DNA of 64,000 nucleotides, taken from Martinezella dioscoreae (GTDB lineage Bacteria; Pseudomonadota; Alphaproteobacteria; Rhizobiales; Rhizobiaceae). The stretch is taken from assembly GCF_009176305.1 (NCBI RefSeq), contig NZ_BLAJ01000002.1, positions 620,001-684,000 of the forward strand, given 5' to 3'. The translations under genes and the position numbers were made by a program. Positions 8,918 to 19,696 of this stretch are shown one piece after another. The notes below the pieces were generated by a model, which was not told the origin of the DNA, ran no database searches, and saw only the letters and a program-made list of their open reading frames with translations. Within the stretch, counting starts at the first letter, position 1; each line of letters begins with the position of its first letter.

Positions 8918-10123
8918 TCAGACCCGTTCCAGCGCGATGGCGATGCCCTGGCCGACGCCGATGCACATGGTCGACAGCGAATAGCGGCCGCCGGTTTCCT
9001 TCAGCTCCAGGGCGGCGGTACCGGTGATGCGGGCACCGGACATGCCAAGCGGATGACCGAGCGCGATGGCGCCTCCGTTGCGGTTGACGCGCGTATCATC
9101 ATCGGCAATGCCGAGTTCGCGCAGCACGGCAAGCCCCTGCGAAGCGAAGGCCTCGTTCAATTCGATAACGTCGAACTGTTCCTGGTCCATGCCGAGGCGC
9201 GTCATGAGCTTGCGGGAGGCGGGAACCGGGCCGATCCCCATGATGCGCGGGGGAACACCGGCGGCCGCACCGCCGAGAATGCGGGCAATCGGTGTCAGGC
9301 CGTATTTCCTGGCAGCTGCCTCTGAAGCAATGATGAGCGCGGCAGCGCCATCATTGACGCCGGAGGCGTTGCCGGCCGTCACCGTGCCGCCTTCCTTCTT
9401 GAAGGGCGTGCCGAGCTTTGCAAGCGCCTCCATGGTGGTTGCGCGCGGATGCTCGTCCTTGCCGACAATGACAGGATCGCCCTTGCGCTGCGGGATCGTG
9501 ACCAAAGTGATTTCCTTGGCAAGCCGGCCGTTTTCCTGTGCCGTGGCTGCCTTTGCCTGCGAACGAACGGCAAAGCCGTCCTGGTCTTCGCGGCTGACCT
9601 TGTAATCTTCTGCGACGTTCTCGCCGGTTTCCGGCATGGAATCCACGCCGTATTGCTTCTTCATGACAGGGTTGATGAAGCGCCAGCCGATGGTGGTATC
9701 GTAGATCTCGGCATTGCGCGAAAAGGCGCTTTCAGCCTTGGGGATGACGAAGGGCGCGCGCGACATGCTTTCGACGCCGCCGGCGATCATCAAATCAGCC
9801 TCGCCGGCGCGGATGGCGCGGGCGGCTGCGATAACGGCATCCATGCCCGAACCGCAAAGCCGATTGATCGTCGTGCCGGGCACTGAAATCGGCAGGCCGG
9901 CCAGCAGGCTTGCCATGCGCGCGACGTTGCGATTGTCCTCGCCCGCCTGGTTGGCGCAGCCATAGATGACATCATCGACGGCTTCCCAGTCGACCGAGCC
10001 GTTGCGCTCGATTAGCGCTTTCAGCGGCACGGCACCGAGATCGTCGGCGCGGACGGAAGAAAGCGATCCGCCGAAGCGGCCGATCGGCGTGCGGATGTAA
10101 TCACAGATGAAGGCTTCGGTCAT
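8918..10123 (-). CDS. pcaF: 3-oxoadipyl-CoA thiolase
   Basis: A 401-residue thiolase that catalyses the last step of the beta-ketoadipate pathway: 3-oxoadipyl-CoA plus CoA gives succinyl-CoA and acetyl-CoA. The catalytic triad is visible: Cys90 in RLCGSGMDA, His357 in GHPLGMSGAR and Cys387 in CIGVGQG. Length and the N-terminal IRTPIGRFGGSLS match PcaF/PaaJ. The start ATG has an AGGGAGAAG ribosome site. It lies 75 bases downstream of pcaJ on the same strand, so pcaIJF is one operon, probably under PcaR. A phenylacetate-pathway thiolase is the close alternative, but the pca neighbours argue against it. Confidence 0.92.
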   Translation of the reverse strand: MTEAFICDYIRTPIGRFGGSLSSVRADDLGAVPLKALIERNGSVDWEAVDDVIYGCANQAGEDNRNVARMASLLAGLPISVPGTTINRLCGSGMDAVIAAARAIRAGEADLMIAGGVESMSRAPFVIPKAESAFSRNAEIYDTTIGWRFINPVMKKQYGVDSMPETGENVAEDYKVSREDQDGFAVRSQAKAATAQENGRLAKEITLVTIPQRKGDPVIVGKDEHPRATTMEALAKLGTPFKKEGGTVTAGNASGVNDGAAALIIASEAAARKYGLTPIARILGGAAAGVPPRIMGIGPVPASRKLMTRLGMDQEQFDVIELNEAFASQGLAVLRELGIADDDTRVNRNGGAIALGHPLGMSGARITGTAALELKETGGRYSLSTMCIGVGQGIAIALERV

Positions 10124-10198
10124 GGTCTTCTCCCTACGGCATGCGAAATATTATAAGCTTAAAGCATTGCGCGCGAATCTGAAAGATCGCAACGAGCT

Positions 10199-10888
10199 TT
10201 AGAGCGTCGGCACGATCAGGTCGGCAACCGGGCCGTCTGTATGCAGGGGCGCACCGGTCATCGCTTGCAGCTCGTTCATCGTCATGGCAGCGAGTTTTTC
10301 GCGCACGACGAAACCTTGCTTGCCAATGTCGATGACTGCATGGCTCGTATAGATACGGGTGATGCAGCCGACACCGGTCAGCGGAAAGGTGCAGGCCTCC
10401 ACCAGTTTCGGCTTGCCGTCCTTCGTCACATGTTCGGTGATGACGAAGACCTGCTTGGCGCCATGGACCAGATCCATGGCTCCGCCGACGGCAGGCACAC
10501 CCTTGGAGCCGACGCGCCAATTGGCAAGATCGCCATTCTGCGCCACTTGATAGGCGCCGAGGATCGCGACATCCAGATGGCCGCCACGCACCATGGCGAA
10601 GCTATCGGCGTGGTGGAAAAAGGAGGCGCCCGGCTTCAGCGTGACGGCCTTCTTGCCGGCGTTGATCAGATCCCAATCTTCCTCGCCTTCCGCCGGCGGC
10701 TCGCCGAAATTCAGGATGCCGTTTTCGGTGTGGAAGATCGCCTGGCGGCCTGGAGGCTGGTAGCGGGCGACCATTTCCGGAAAACCGATGCCGAGGTTAA
10801 CATAGGCGCCGTCTTCGATATCCTGAGCCGCGCGCCAGGCGATCTGGGCGTTGGAGAGCTTGATGTCTTCGCGTGTGTCGATGGTCAT
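10199..10888 (-). CDS. pcaJ: 3-oxoadipate CoA-transferase, beta subunit
   Basis: A 229-residue subunit of the heterodimeric transferase that moves CoA from succinyl-CoA to 3-oxoadipate. The catalytic glutamate is Glu55 in the E-N-G-I-L-N-F-G motif, which becomes the glutamyl-CoA thioester in class I CoA-transferases. The N-terminal NLGIGFPEMV and the later SFAMVRGGHLDVAILGAYQV are family landmarks. The start overlaps the stop of pcaI by four bases, which keeps the two subunits at equal dose. ScoB of acetoacetate metabolism is a close relative; the context makes PcaJ the better call. Confidence 0.92.
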   Translation of the reverse strand: MTIDTREDIKLSNAQIAWRAAQDIEDGAYVNLGIGFPEMVARYQPPGRQAIFHTENGILNFGEPPAEGEEDWDLINAGKKAVTLKPGASFFHHADSFAMVRGGHLDVAILGAYQVAQNGDLANWRVGSKGVPAVGGAMDLVHGAKQVFVITEHVTKDGKPKLVEACTFPLTGVGCITRIYTSHAVIDIGKQGFVVREKLAAMTMNELQAMTGAPLHTDGPVADLIVPTL

Positions 10889-11592
10889 ACGTAGGCCACT
10901 CCAGCTCGAATGAGATTTTCTTCCTGCTGCGGATCAGCGACTTCAACGACACCATTGACGAAGATGCCGGGGGTTACGATGTGTTCGGGATCGAGCTCGC
11001 CGGCGGCAACGATTTTCGAGACCTGTGCGATCGTCTTGGCCGCGGCCATGCACATCAGCGGATTAAAATTGCGGCCGGCCTTGTTGTAGATGAGATTGCC
11101 CTGCACGTCGCCGACTTCAGCCTTGACGATGGCAAAATCGGCCTTGAGCCAGCGCTCTTGAACATAGTGGCGGCCGTCGAATTCGGCGATGACCTTGCCG
11201 TTGGCGAGTTCGGTGCCATAGGCGGTTGGGGTATAAAAGGCTGGAATGCCGGCGCCGCCGGCACGGATACGTTCGGCGAGCGTCCCCTGAGGCACCAGCT
11301 CCAGCTCTATTTCGCCAGCTAGATAGCGGTCGGTGAAGGCGCGCGGATCGGACGAACGCGGGAAGGAGCAGATCATCTTCCTGACCATGCCGGCATCGAT
11401 CATCGCAGCGATGCCGATACGCCCGTTGCCGGCATTGTTGTTGATGACGGTCAGGTTCTTCGGGCCTTTGTCGATCAGCGCATGAATGAGTTCGATCGGC
11501 GCGCCGGAGCCGCCAAAGCCACCGATCATGACGGTCGCACCATCACCGATCTCGGAGACGGCAGCTGCAGTGCTCGCAATTGTCTTATCCAT
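10885..11592 (-). CDS. pcaI: 3-oxoadipate CoA-transferase, alpha subunit
   Basis: A 235-residue partner of PcaJ. The oxyanion and CoA-binding glycine loop is visible as MIGGFGGSGAP near residue 25, followed by NNNAGNG. The start is the ATG at 11592: it has a GGGAG ribosome site nine bases away, and the in-frame extension up to 11730 would run through the operator region and lacks family similarity. This is the first gene of the pcaIJF operon, transcribed divergently from pcaR. The shared 150-base intergenic region holds a perfect 14-base inverted repeat. Confidence 0.92.
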   Translation of the reverse strand: MDKTIASTAAAVSEIGDGATVMIGGFGGSGAPIELIHALIDKGPKNLTVINNNAGNGRIGIAAMIDAGMVRKMICSFPRSSDPRAFTDRYLAGEIELELVPQGTLAERIRAGGAGIPAFYTPTAYGTELANGKVIAEFDGRHYVQERWLKADFAIVKAEVGDVQGNLIYNKAGRNFNPLMCMAAAKTIAQVSKIVAAGELDPEHIVTPGIFVNGVVEVADPQQEENLIRAGVAYV

Positions 11593-11679
11593 GCGCAAAC
11601 TCCCACTTGCCAATGCGGGCGGACCAAGGCGCCCCGTCCTCTTCCTTTCGAATAGATCAGCAAGGGCTGGACGGCAATT

Positions 11680-11722
11680 ATTTTGTGCGATATTTGATAT
11701 TTGTTCATATATCGCACAAAAT
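11680..11722. promoter_or_regulatory. Candidate PcaR operator: 14-bp perfect inverted repeat
   Basis: The arms ATTTTGTGCGATAT (11680-11693) and ATATCGCACAAAAT (11709-11722) are exact inverted repeats separated by 15 bases. They lie between the divergent pcaI and pcaR starts, 24 bases before pcaR and about 90 before pcaI. IclR-family regulators bind dyads of this kind and commonly control a divergent operon and themselves. That PcaR is the binder is inferred from position. Confidence 0.6.
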
Positions 11723-11745
11723 GCCGCCAAAATCGGGGATCAGAG

Positions 11746-12501
11746 ATGCGCGAAACGGATTTCGTCAGCGGCTTTGCCAAAGGATTGAAAGTCATCGAAG
11801 CCTTCGGCGAGACGCAGCAGCGCCTGACGATTGCCGAAGCATCGAAGCTGACCGGCCTCGATCGCGCCACCGTGCGCCGTTCGTTGCTGACGCTCTCCGA
11901 ACTCGGCTATGCCACTTATGACGGCAAATTCTTCACGCTGACGCCGAAGATCCTGAGGCTCGGCCACGCCTATCTGGCCGCGACGCCGCTGCCGACGATC
12001 ATCCAGCCCCATCTCGATCAGCTTGCCGAGCGCGCCGGGCAGAATGCCTCTGCGTCCGTGCTCGACGGCACGGAAGTCGTCTATATCGCCCGCGCCTCGC
12101 AGCGCCGGGTGATGTCGATCAACCTGACGCCCGGCAGCCGGCTTCCGGCCTTCTGCGCCTCGATGGGCCGCGTTCTGCTGGCCGCTTTGCCGGAAAGCGA
12201 GGCGCGCTCCGTGCTTGGGCGAACCGACCTCAAGGCGAACACGCCCAATACCAGGACCGATCCGGAGGAGCTGATGGCGGAATTCCGCCGGGTGAGGGAA
12301 CAGGGCTACGCCGTTATCGACCAGGAACTGGAGATCGGGCTGTGCTCGATTGCCGTGCCGGTCGAAAACGACCGTGGCCAGACTGTGGCGGCGATCAATA
12401 TCGGCGCACCGGCCGCCTATGTCGCGGCTTCCGACATGGCCGAGCGCTTTCTGTCGCTGCTGAAAGAGACGCAGAAGGCACTGCGGCTGGTGCTGCCGTA
12501 G
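11746..12501 (+). CDS. pcaR: IclR-family pca regulator PcaR
   Basis: A 251-residue regulator. The N-terminal winged helix-turn-helix covers about residues 10-70, with LTIAEASKLTGLDRATVRRSLLTLSELGY as recognition region. The C-terminal IclR effector domain has PAFCASMGRVLLA and GYAVIDQELEIGLCSIAVPV. PcaR proteins respond to 3-oxoadipate and activate the late pca genes in Pseudomonas and Agrobacterium. The ATG at 11746 is chosen over 11701 because it follows GGGGATCAGAG and the longer form would place the operator inside the coding sequence. It is divergent from pcaIJF. Function assignment rests on family plus this location. Confidence 0.88.
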   Translation: MRETDFVSGFAKGLKVIEAFGETQQRLTIAEASKLTGLDRATVRRSLLTLSELGYATYDGKFFTLTPKILRLGHAYLAATPLPTIIQPHLDQLAERAGQNASASVLDGTEVVYIARASQRRVMSINLTPGSRLPAFCASMGRVLLAALPESEARSVLGRTDLKANTPNTRTDPEELMAEFRRVREQGYAVIDQELEIGLCSIAVPVENDRGQTVAAINIGAPAAYVAASDMAERFLSLLKETQKALRLVLP

Positions 12502-12521
12502 CTTTTGTGTATTTTCGGGGC

Positions 12522-12573
12522 CATCCTCGTCCTTCGAGGCTCCGCCTTCGGCTGCGCATCTCAGGATGAGGAT
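12522..12573. repeat. Rhizobial palindromic intergenic repeat, unit 1
   Basis: An imperfect palindrome whose arms CATCCTCGTCCT and AGGATGAGGATG (with TCGAGGC facing GCATCTC) enclose a GC-rich centre. I recognise this CTCGTCCTTCGAGGC/CAGGATGAGG type of element as a family scattered through rhizobial intergenic DNA. It begins 21 bases after the pcaR stop. It may fold in RNA and act as a processing or termination signal for pcaR or the convergent pobR gene, but there is no T-tract. Confidence 0.5.
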
Positions 12574-12631
12574 GGAGCATGCCCGACGCTCGATATGCTT
12601 TGGAGCCTCTTTGGCGAAGTGAGAGGATTAG

Positions 12632-12675
12632 CCCTCATGGTGAGGAGGCCTGTAAGGCCGTCTCGAACCACGGCG
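12632..12675. repeat. Rhizobial palindromic intergenic repeat, unit 2
   Basis: A second imperfect palindrome, with CCCTCATGGTGAGG at its left and TCTCGAACCACGG at its right. Its centre is the exact hairpin GGCCT-GTA-AGGCC at 12647-12659. It resembles unit 1 in layout but differs in sequence, so the 200-base gap between pcaR and pobR is a mosaic of two repeat types separated by about 58 bases. Confidence 0.45.
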
Positions 12676-12702
12676 GCGGGTGATTACCCGATTGATTTCT
12701 GT

Positions 12703-14878
<2,176 letters not shown>

Positions 14879-14886
14879 GCGAGCTT

Positions 14887-15813
14887 TTAGAGCTTCTTGG
14901 CGATCTCGCTTGCCGCTTGCCGGATGGTCTGCATCAGGATCGACAAGGGAAGGGTGGGGATGGCGTCGGTGCGAACGGTCAATCCCACCGGCCCCTTCGT
15001 CTCGCTGGTGTCGATCGGCAGCAGCGCCAGCAGCCCGTCATCGACATCGCCGGCAACGACGCCGGCCGAGATGATCCAAATGGCGTCGCTCGATCGCACG
15101 AAGGCGCGGCCGAAGGAGTCGGAGACGGTTTCGATTTGGTTGGGCAGTCCGCCGGCGCCGTTGGCGATCAGAAAGCTCTCGACGAAAGGGCGGATGATCG
15201 AGCCGCGCGTCGGCATCAGGACTGTGTAGCGGCTGAGATCGGAAAACAGCGATTGCGTGCCGGACAGCAAGGGATGGCCGGCCCTGACGGCGAAAACCAC
15301 CTGTTCGGAGTAGAGGTGCTCGAAGGAAAAGCCGGTCATTTTATCCGGGCTTGCCAATCGGCCGACGACGAGATCGAGGTCGCCGACGCGCAACTGCTCC
15401 AGAAGGACCGCGTTTTCGCCGGTCACGATCTTGATGCGGCTCCAGGTCTCTTCCTTGAGAAACAGATCCATTGCCCGCGGCATGATCCGCGTCGAAACCG
15501 TCGGCAATGCGCCGACGCGGATCGGCGGCGCTTCGCCGGAGCGCTCCTGCGAAACCGAGTCCAGCCCTTGTCGGAGTGCTGTCAACGCGGCACCGGCATG
15601 GCGGAGAAAGACTTCGCCATAGCGGGTGATGCGGATGCCGCGCCCGTCGCGCTCGAAGACGGCGACACCAAGCGCTTCTTCCAGCTCGCGAATGGTCTTC
15701 GTCACCGCCGGCTGGCTGATATTCAGCAGGCCAGCCGCCTTGATCACGCTTTTCTGGCGCGCAACCTCGACAAAGGTCTGCAGATGGCGGAACTTTATGC
15801 GTGCGTCGAGCAT
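14887..15813 (-). CDS. pcaQ: LysR-type activator of the pcaDCHGB operon
   Basis: A 308-residue LysR regulator. The N-terminal helix-turn-helix (about residues 5-65) has KAAGLLNISQPAVTKTIRELEEALG. The C-terminal type 2 periplasmic-binding fold senses the inducer. PcaQ of Agrobacterium and Sinorhizobium activates pcaDCHGB in response to beta-carboxy-cis,cis-muconate or gamma-carboxymuconolactone. It is divergent from pcaD, and a dyad of the PcaQ type lies just before its start. ATG 15813 or GTG 15819 can serve as start. Confidence 0.92.
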   Translation of the reverse strand: MLDARIKFRHLQTFVEVARQKSVIKAAGLLNISQPAVTKTIRELEEALGVAVFERDGRGIRITRYGEVFLRHAGAALTALRQGLDSVSQERSGEAPPIRVGALPTVSTRIMPRAMDLFLKEETWSRIKIVTGENAVLLEQLRVGDLDLVVGRLASPDKMTGFSFEHLYSEQVVFAVRAGHPLLSGTQSLFSDLSRYTVLMPTRGSIIRPFVESFLIANGAGGLPNQIETVSDSFGRAFVRSSDAIWIISAGVVAGDVDDGLLALLPIDTSETKGPVGLTVRTDAIPTLPLSILMQTIRQAASEIAKKL

Positions 15814-15821
15814 GCTCACTC

Positions 15822-15837
15822 ATAACCCTGGAGTTAT
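15822..15837. promoter_or_regulatory. PcaQ binding box
   Basis: The sequence ATAACC-CTGG-AGTTAT is a dyad (ATAAC ... GTTAT) with the same form as the ATAACC-N4-GGTTAA box reported for Sinorhizobium PcaQ. It lies 9-24 bases before pcaQ and 71 bases before pcaD, a fitting place for activation of pcaD and autoregulation of pcaQ. Confidence 0.65.
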
Positions 15838-15907
15838 CGTAGAGCAAAGAAATATCATTTTACCTAACCAGATTATACATCCAATCTCGCACCCGAGGAG
15901 ATTTCCA

Positions 15908-16714
15908 GTGCAGTTTGCCCGCATCAACGACGTCACGATCCATTACCAGATCATTGGCGGCCCCGCCGACAAGCCGGTTCTTGTCTTTGCCAATTCGCTC
16001 GGCACCGATTTCCGGATCTGGCGGGATGTGATCGTGCGTCTGGCCGGCGATTTCGCCATCGTGCTTTACGACAAGCGCGGCCATGGTCTCTCCGATCTCG
16101 GGCAGATGCCATATTCCATCGAAGATCACGCCACCGATCTCGCTGGCCTGCTCGATTTCCTTTCGGTCAAGAATGCCATTATCTGCGGCCTGTCGGTCGG
16201 CGGGCTGATCGCGCAGTCGCTCTATCAGCGGCGGCCGGATCTGGTGCGGGCGCTGATCCTCTGCGATACTGCCCCCAAGATCGGCACGACCGAGAGCTGG
16301 AATGCCCGCATCGCCAAGGTCGAGGCTGATGGTATCGAATCCATCGTCGATTCCATCATGGAGCGCTGGTTCACGCCCGCCTTCCGTCGTCTGGAAAACC
16401 TCGCCTATGCCGGCTATTGCAACATGCTGATCCGCCAGCCGGTTGCGGGCTATGCCGCTACCTGCGCGGCCCTTCGCGATGCCGATCTGACCGAAGCCGC
16501 GGCAAAGATCGCCGTGCCAACCATCTGCATCGTCGGCGATCAGGACGGCTCGACGCCGCCGGAGCTGGTGCTTTCGACGGCAAAGCTCATTCCGAATGCG
16601 CGTTATGAAGTTATCAAGGACGCGGGCCACATCCCCTGCGTCGAACAACCCGAGGCGTTGACCGAAGTCATCCGTGCCTTCATCGATGTCGTCCTGCATG
16701 GAGAGCAAGCCTGA
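15908..16714 (+). CDS. pcaD: 3-oxoadipate enol-lactonase
   Basis: A 268-residue alpha/beta hydrolase that opens 3-oxoadipate enol-lactone to 3-oxoadipate. The catalytic triad is visible: Ser96 in CGLSVGG, Asp213 in DQDGSTPP and His241 in DAGHIPC. The start is a GTG at 15908 with GAGGAG eight to twelve bases before it; the open frame extends upstream into pcaQ on the other strand and is discarded there. This is the first gene of pcaDCHGB. The stop shares one base with the ATG of pcaC. Confidence 0.92.
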   Translation: MQFARINDVTIHYQIIGGPADKPVLVFANSLGTDFRIWRDVIVRLAGDFAIVLYDKRGHGLSDLGQMPYSIEDHATDLAGLLDFLSVKNAIICGLSVGGLIAQSLYQRRPDLVRALILCDTAPKIGTTESWNARIAKVEADGIESIVDSIMERWFTPAFRRLENLAYAGYCNMLIRQPVAGYAATCAALRDADLTEAAAKIAVPTICIVGDQDGSTPPELVLSTAKLIPNARYEVIKDAGHIPCVEQPEALTEVIRAFIDVVLHGEQA

Positions 16715-17118
16715 TGAATGACCCCACCATGCCGTCCGAGCGCTATCTACAGGGCATGGCAACGCGCCGCGCAGTCCTGGGCGACGAGCATGTCGATCGC
16801 GCGCAACAGGGCGTGACAGAGTTTGACAAGCCTTTCCAGGAGCTGATCACCGAAGCGGCCTGGGGGCACGTCTGGTCGCGCCCGACGCTCAGCCGTCGCG
16901 AGCGCTCCATCGTGACGATCGCGCTTCTGGCGGCACTCGGCCAGGATGACGAGGTGGCAATGCATGTGCGCGCCACGCGCAACACCGGCGCGACGCGCGA
17001 CGATATCTGCGAGGCGCTTCTGCATGTGGCGATCTATGCCGGCGTGCCGGCGGCAAACCACGCGATCAAGATCGCCAAGCAGGTTTTCGAACAGATGGAC
17101 GCCGAACAGGCGGCATGA
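16714..17118 (+). CDS. pcaC: 4-carboxymuconolactone decarboxylase
   Basis: A 134-residue all-helical enzyme that decarboxylates gamma-carboxymuconolactone to the enol-lactone used by PcaD. The AhpD-like family pattern is seen in LSRRERSIVTIALLAALGQDDEVAMHVRATRNTGATRDDICEALLHVAIYAGVPAANHA, here split over about residues 54-112. Length fits the single-domain form rather than the PcaL fusion with PcaD found in some bacteria. It is translationally coupled to pcaD by a one-base overlap and precedes pcaH by 12 bases. Confidence 0.92.
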   Translation: MNDPTMPSERYLQGMATRRAVLGDEHVDRAQQGVTEFDKPFQELITEAAWGHVWSRPTLSRRERSIVTIALLAALGQDDEVAMHVRATRNTGATRDDICEALLHVAIYAGVPAANHAIKIAKQVFEQMDAEQAA

Positions 17119-17879
<761 letters not shown>

Positions 17880-17880
<1 letters not shown>

Positions 17881-18494
17881 TGGTACAGGATCTCGGCTAT
17901 CTCAAGGAAACACCGTCGCAGACGGCAGGCCCTTACGTCCATATCGGCCTGACGCCGAATTACAGCGAGATCGGCGGTGTCTACGAAACCGATCTCGGCT
18001 CTGTCATGGTGAACGACAAGACGCTCGGCGAGCGTATCACCGTGACGGGCAGGGTTCTCGATGGCGCGGGAGCGCCGGTCAAGGATGCCGTCCTCGAGAT
18101 CTGGCAGGCCGATAGCGCCGGGCTTTATAGCAGCCCCTCGGAGCTGCGCGGCACGGCCGATCCGAACTTTACCGGCTGGGGGCGTTGTCCTACCAGCTCG
18201 ACCGACGGAGTTTTCCGTTTCGAGACCATCAAGCCGGGCCGCGTTCCCTTCAAGGACGGCCGCAAGATGGCGCCGCACATCACCGTCTGGATCGTGGCGC
18301 GCGGCATCAACATCGGCCTGCACACGCGCATGTATTTTCCGGAGGAAGCTGCCGCCAACGCGGAAGATCCATTGCTTGCCCGCATCGAACACAAGGAGCG
18401 CTTGGCAACGCTGATCGCTCACAAGGAAGGTTCCGTCTACACCTTCGACATCCATTTGCAGGGCGACAAAGAAACGGTTTTCCTCGATATATAG
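17880..18494 (+). CDS. pcaG: Protocatechuate 3,4-dioxygenase, alpha subunit
   Basis: A 204-residue partner of PcaH with the same beta-sandwich fold. It has ETPSQTAGPYVHIGL at the N-terminus and VLEIWQADSAGLY as the intradiol signature. The two-histidine iron site of PcaH is replaced by APHITVWIVARG, so the alpha subunit lacks the iron site, as in all known enzymes; it contributes to the active-site wall. The start is the ATG at 17880; a TTG one codon earlier is less likely. It is followed after three bases by pcaB. Confidence 0.94.
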
Positions 18495-18497
18495 GCC

Positions 18498-19550
18498 ATG
18501 AGCGTTTCTCCCTTCGATCATCCCTTTCTGTCAGGCCTTCTCGGTGACGAGGAGATTGCGGCGTATTTTTCAGCCAAGGCCGACATCCGCGCCATGCTCT
18601 CTTTCGAAGCGGCACTTGCCGAGGTCGAGGCGCAGCATGGGTTGATCCCGCAGGAGGTGGCTGTGCATATCGCTAAGGTCTGCGCGGATTTCGAACCCGA
18701 TCTACAAAGCCTGATGAGTGCAACGGCATCGGATGGCGTCGTCGTGCCGGATCTTGTTCGGCAACTGCGCAAGGCGGTCGGAGAGGATGTCGGCAAGCAT
18801 GTCCATTTCGGCGCCACCAGCCAAGATGTCATCGATACCAGCCTGATGCTGCGGCTGAAGGCGGCGGTTTTCATCCTGAGCAACCGTCTTTTCGCCGTAT
18901 CGTCCGCGCTCACCAAGCTGGATGAGCGTTTCGGATCGAACCGGCTGATGGGCCGCACCCGGATGCAGGCGGCGATCGCGATCACCGTGTCCGACCGGCT
19001 GCGGGCATGGCGCCATCCGCTCGATCAGTATCGCGACCGGCTGACGCAGGAGACTTTTCCGCTGCAGTTCGGCGGTGCGGCTGGCACGCTGGAAAAATTC
19101 GGGCCGAAAGCGGCGGAAATCAGAAGCTCGCTGGCGCAAGCGCTTGGTCTCACGGACGAGCCGCAATGGCAAAGCCAGAGAGCGCGCATTGCCGAGCTTG
19201 CCGGGCTCTTGTCCATGATATCAGGCAGCCTCGGCAAGATCGGCCAGGACGTGGCACTTCTGGCGCAGGCAGGCGAGGAGATAGAGCTTGCCGGCGGCGG
19301 CGGCTCCTCCGCCATGCCGCACAAGCAAAATCCGGTCGCGGCTGAAACGCTTGTCACGCTAGCTCGCTTCAATGCCGTCCAGCTTTCCGGCATTCACCAG
19401 TCGCTGGTACACGAGCAGGAGCGCTCTGGCGCCGCCTGGACATTGGAATGGTTGCTATTGCCGCCTATGGTGGTGGCAACGGCAGCTTCGTTGCGCCACG
19501 CGTTGCAACTGGTCGGTTCGATCAAGCGCTTGGGAACGACGGCCGAGTAG
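18498..19550 (+). CDS. pcaB: 3-carboxy-cis,cis-muconate cycloisomerase
   Basis: A 350-residue enzyme of the fumarase/aspartase superfamily that lactonises 3-carboxymuconate to gamma-carboxymuconolactone. The superfamily signature is GGSSAMPHKQNP, with HFGATSQDVIDT earlier as the second conserved region and the serine-loop element in the signature. At 350 residues it is shorter than Pseudomonas PcaB (about 450), but typical of the rhizobial form, which lacks the C-terminal extension. This is the last gene of pcaDCHGB. Confidence 0.92.
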   Translation: MSVSPFDHPFLSGLLGDEEIAAYFSAKADIRAMLSFEAALAEVEAQHGLIPQEVAVHIAKVCADFEPDLQSLMSATASDGVVVPDLVRQLRKAVGEDVGKHVHFGATSQDVIDTSLMLRLKAAVFILSNRLFAVSSALTKLDERFGSNRLMGRTRMQAAIAITVSDRLRAWRHPLDQYRDRLTQETFPLQFGGAAGTLEKFGPKAAEIRSSLAQALGLTDEPQWQSQRARIAELAGLLSMISGSLGKIGQDVALLAQAGEEIELAGGGGSSAMPHKQNPVAAETLVTLARFNAVQLSGIHQSLVHEQERSGAAWTLEWLLLPPMVVATAASLRHALQLVGSIKRLGTTAE

Positions 19551-19615
19551 GATATTCGTCGCCATCCATAACTGAATCGGTATGGAAGCAAGGTTTTATT
19601 TCATTTTACATCACC

Positions 19616-19631
19616 ATTTCTCATGAGAAAT
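19616..19631. promoter_or_regulatory. Perfect 16-bp palindrome before the ABC importer
   Basis: ATTTCTCATGAGAAAT is its own reverse complement, flanked by the near-symmetric TCACC and TGGCGATGA. It lies in the 146-base gap between pcaB and the binding-protein gene, 66 bases before the start codon. Such dyads are typical operator sites. No T-tract follows, so a terminator is unlikely. The regulator is unknown; PcaQ and PcaR dyads in this locus have different sequences. Confidence 0.45.
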
Positions 19632-19696
19632 TGGCGATGATCAGAATTTGAATGATCAAGGGCAGCTCAAAAAGACGGCTGCCGGGAGGAGAGAAA

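Noticed and set aside
12647..12659. GGCCT-GTA-AGGCC hairpin as a terminator of pcaR
   Set aside because: No T-tract on either side; it is part of a larger palindromic repeat.
15626..15907. N-terminal extension of pcaD
   Set aside because: It would overlap pcaQ and the PcaQ box; the GTG at 15908 has a good ribosome site and starts the family-conserved sequence.
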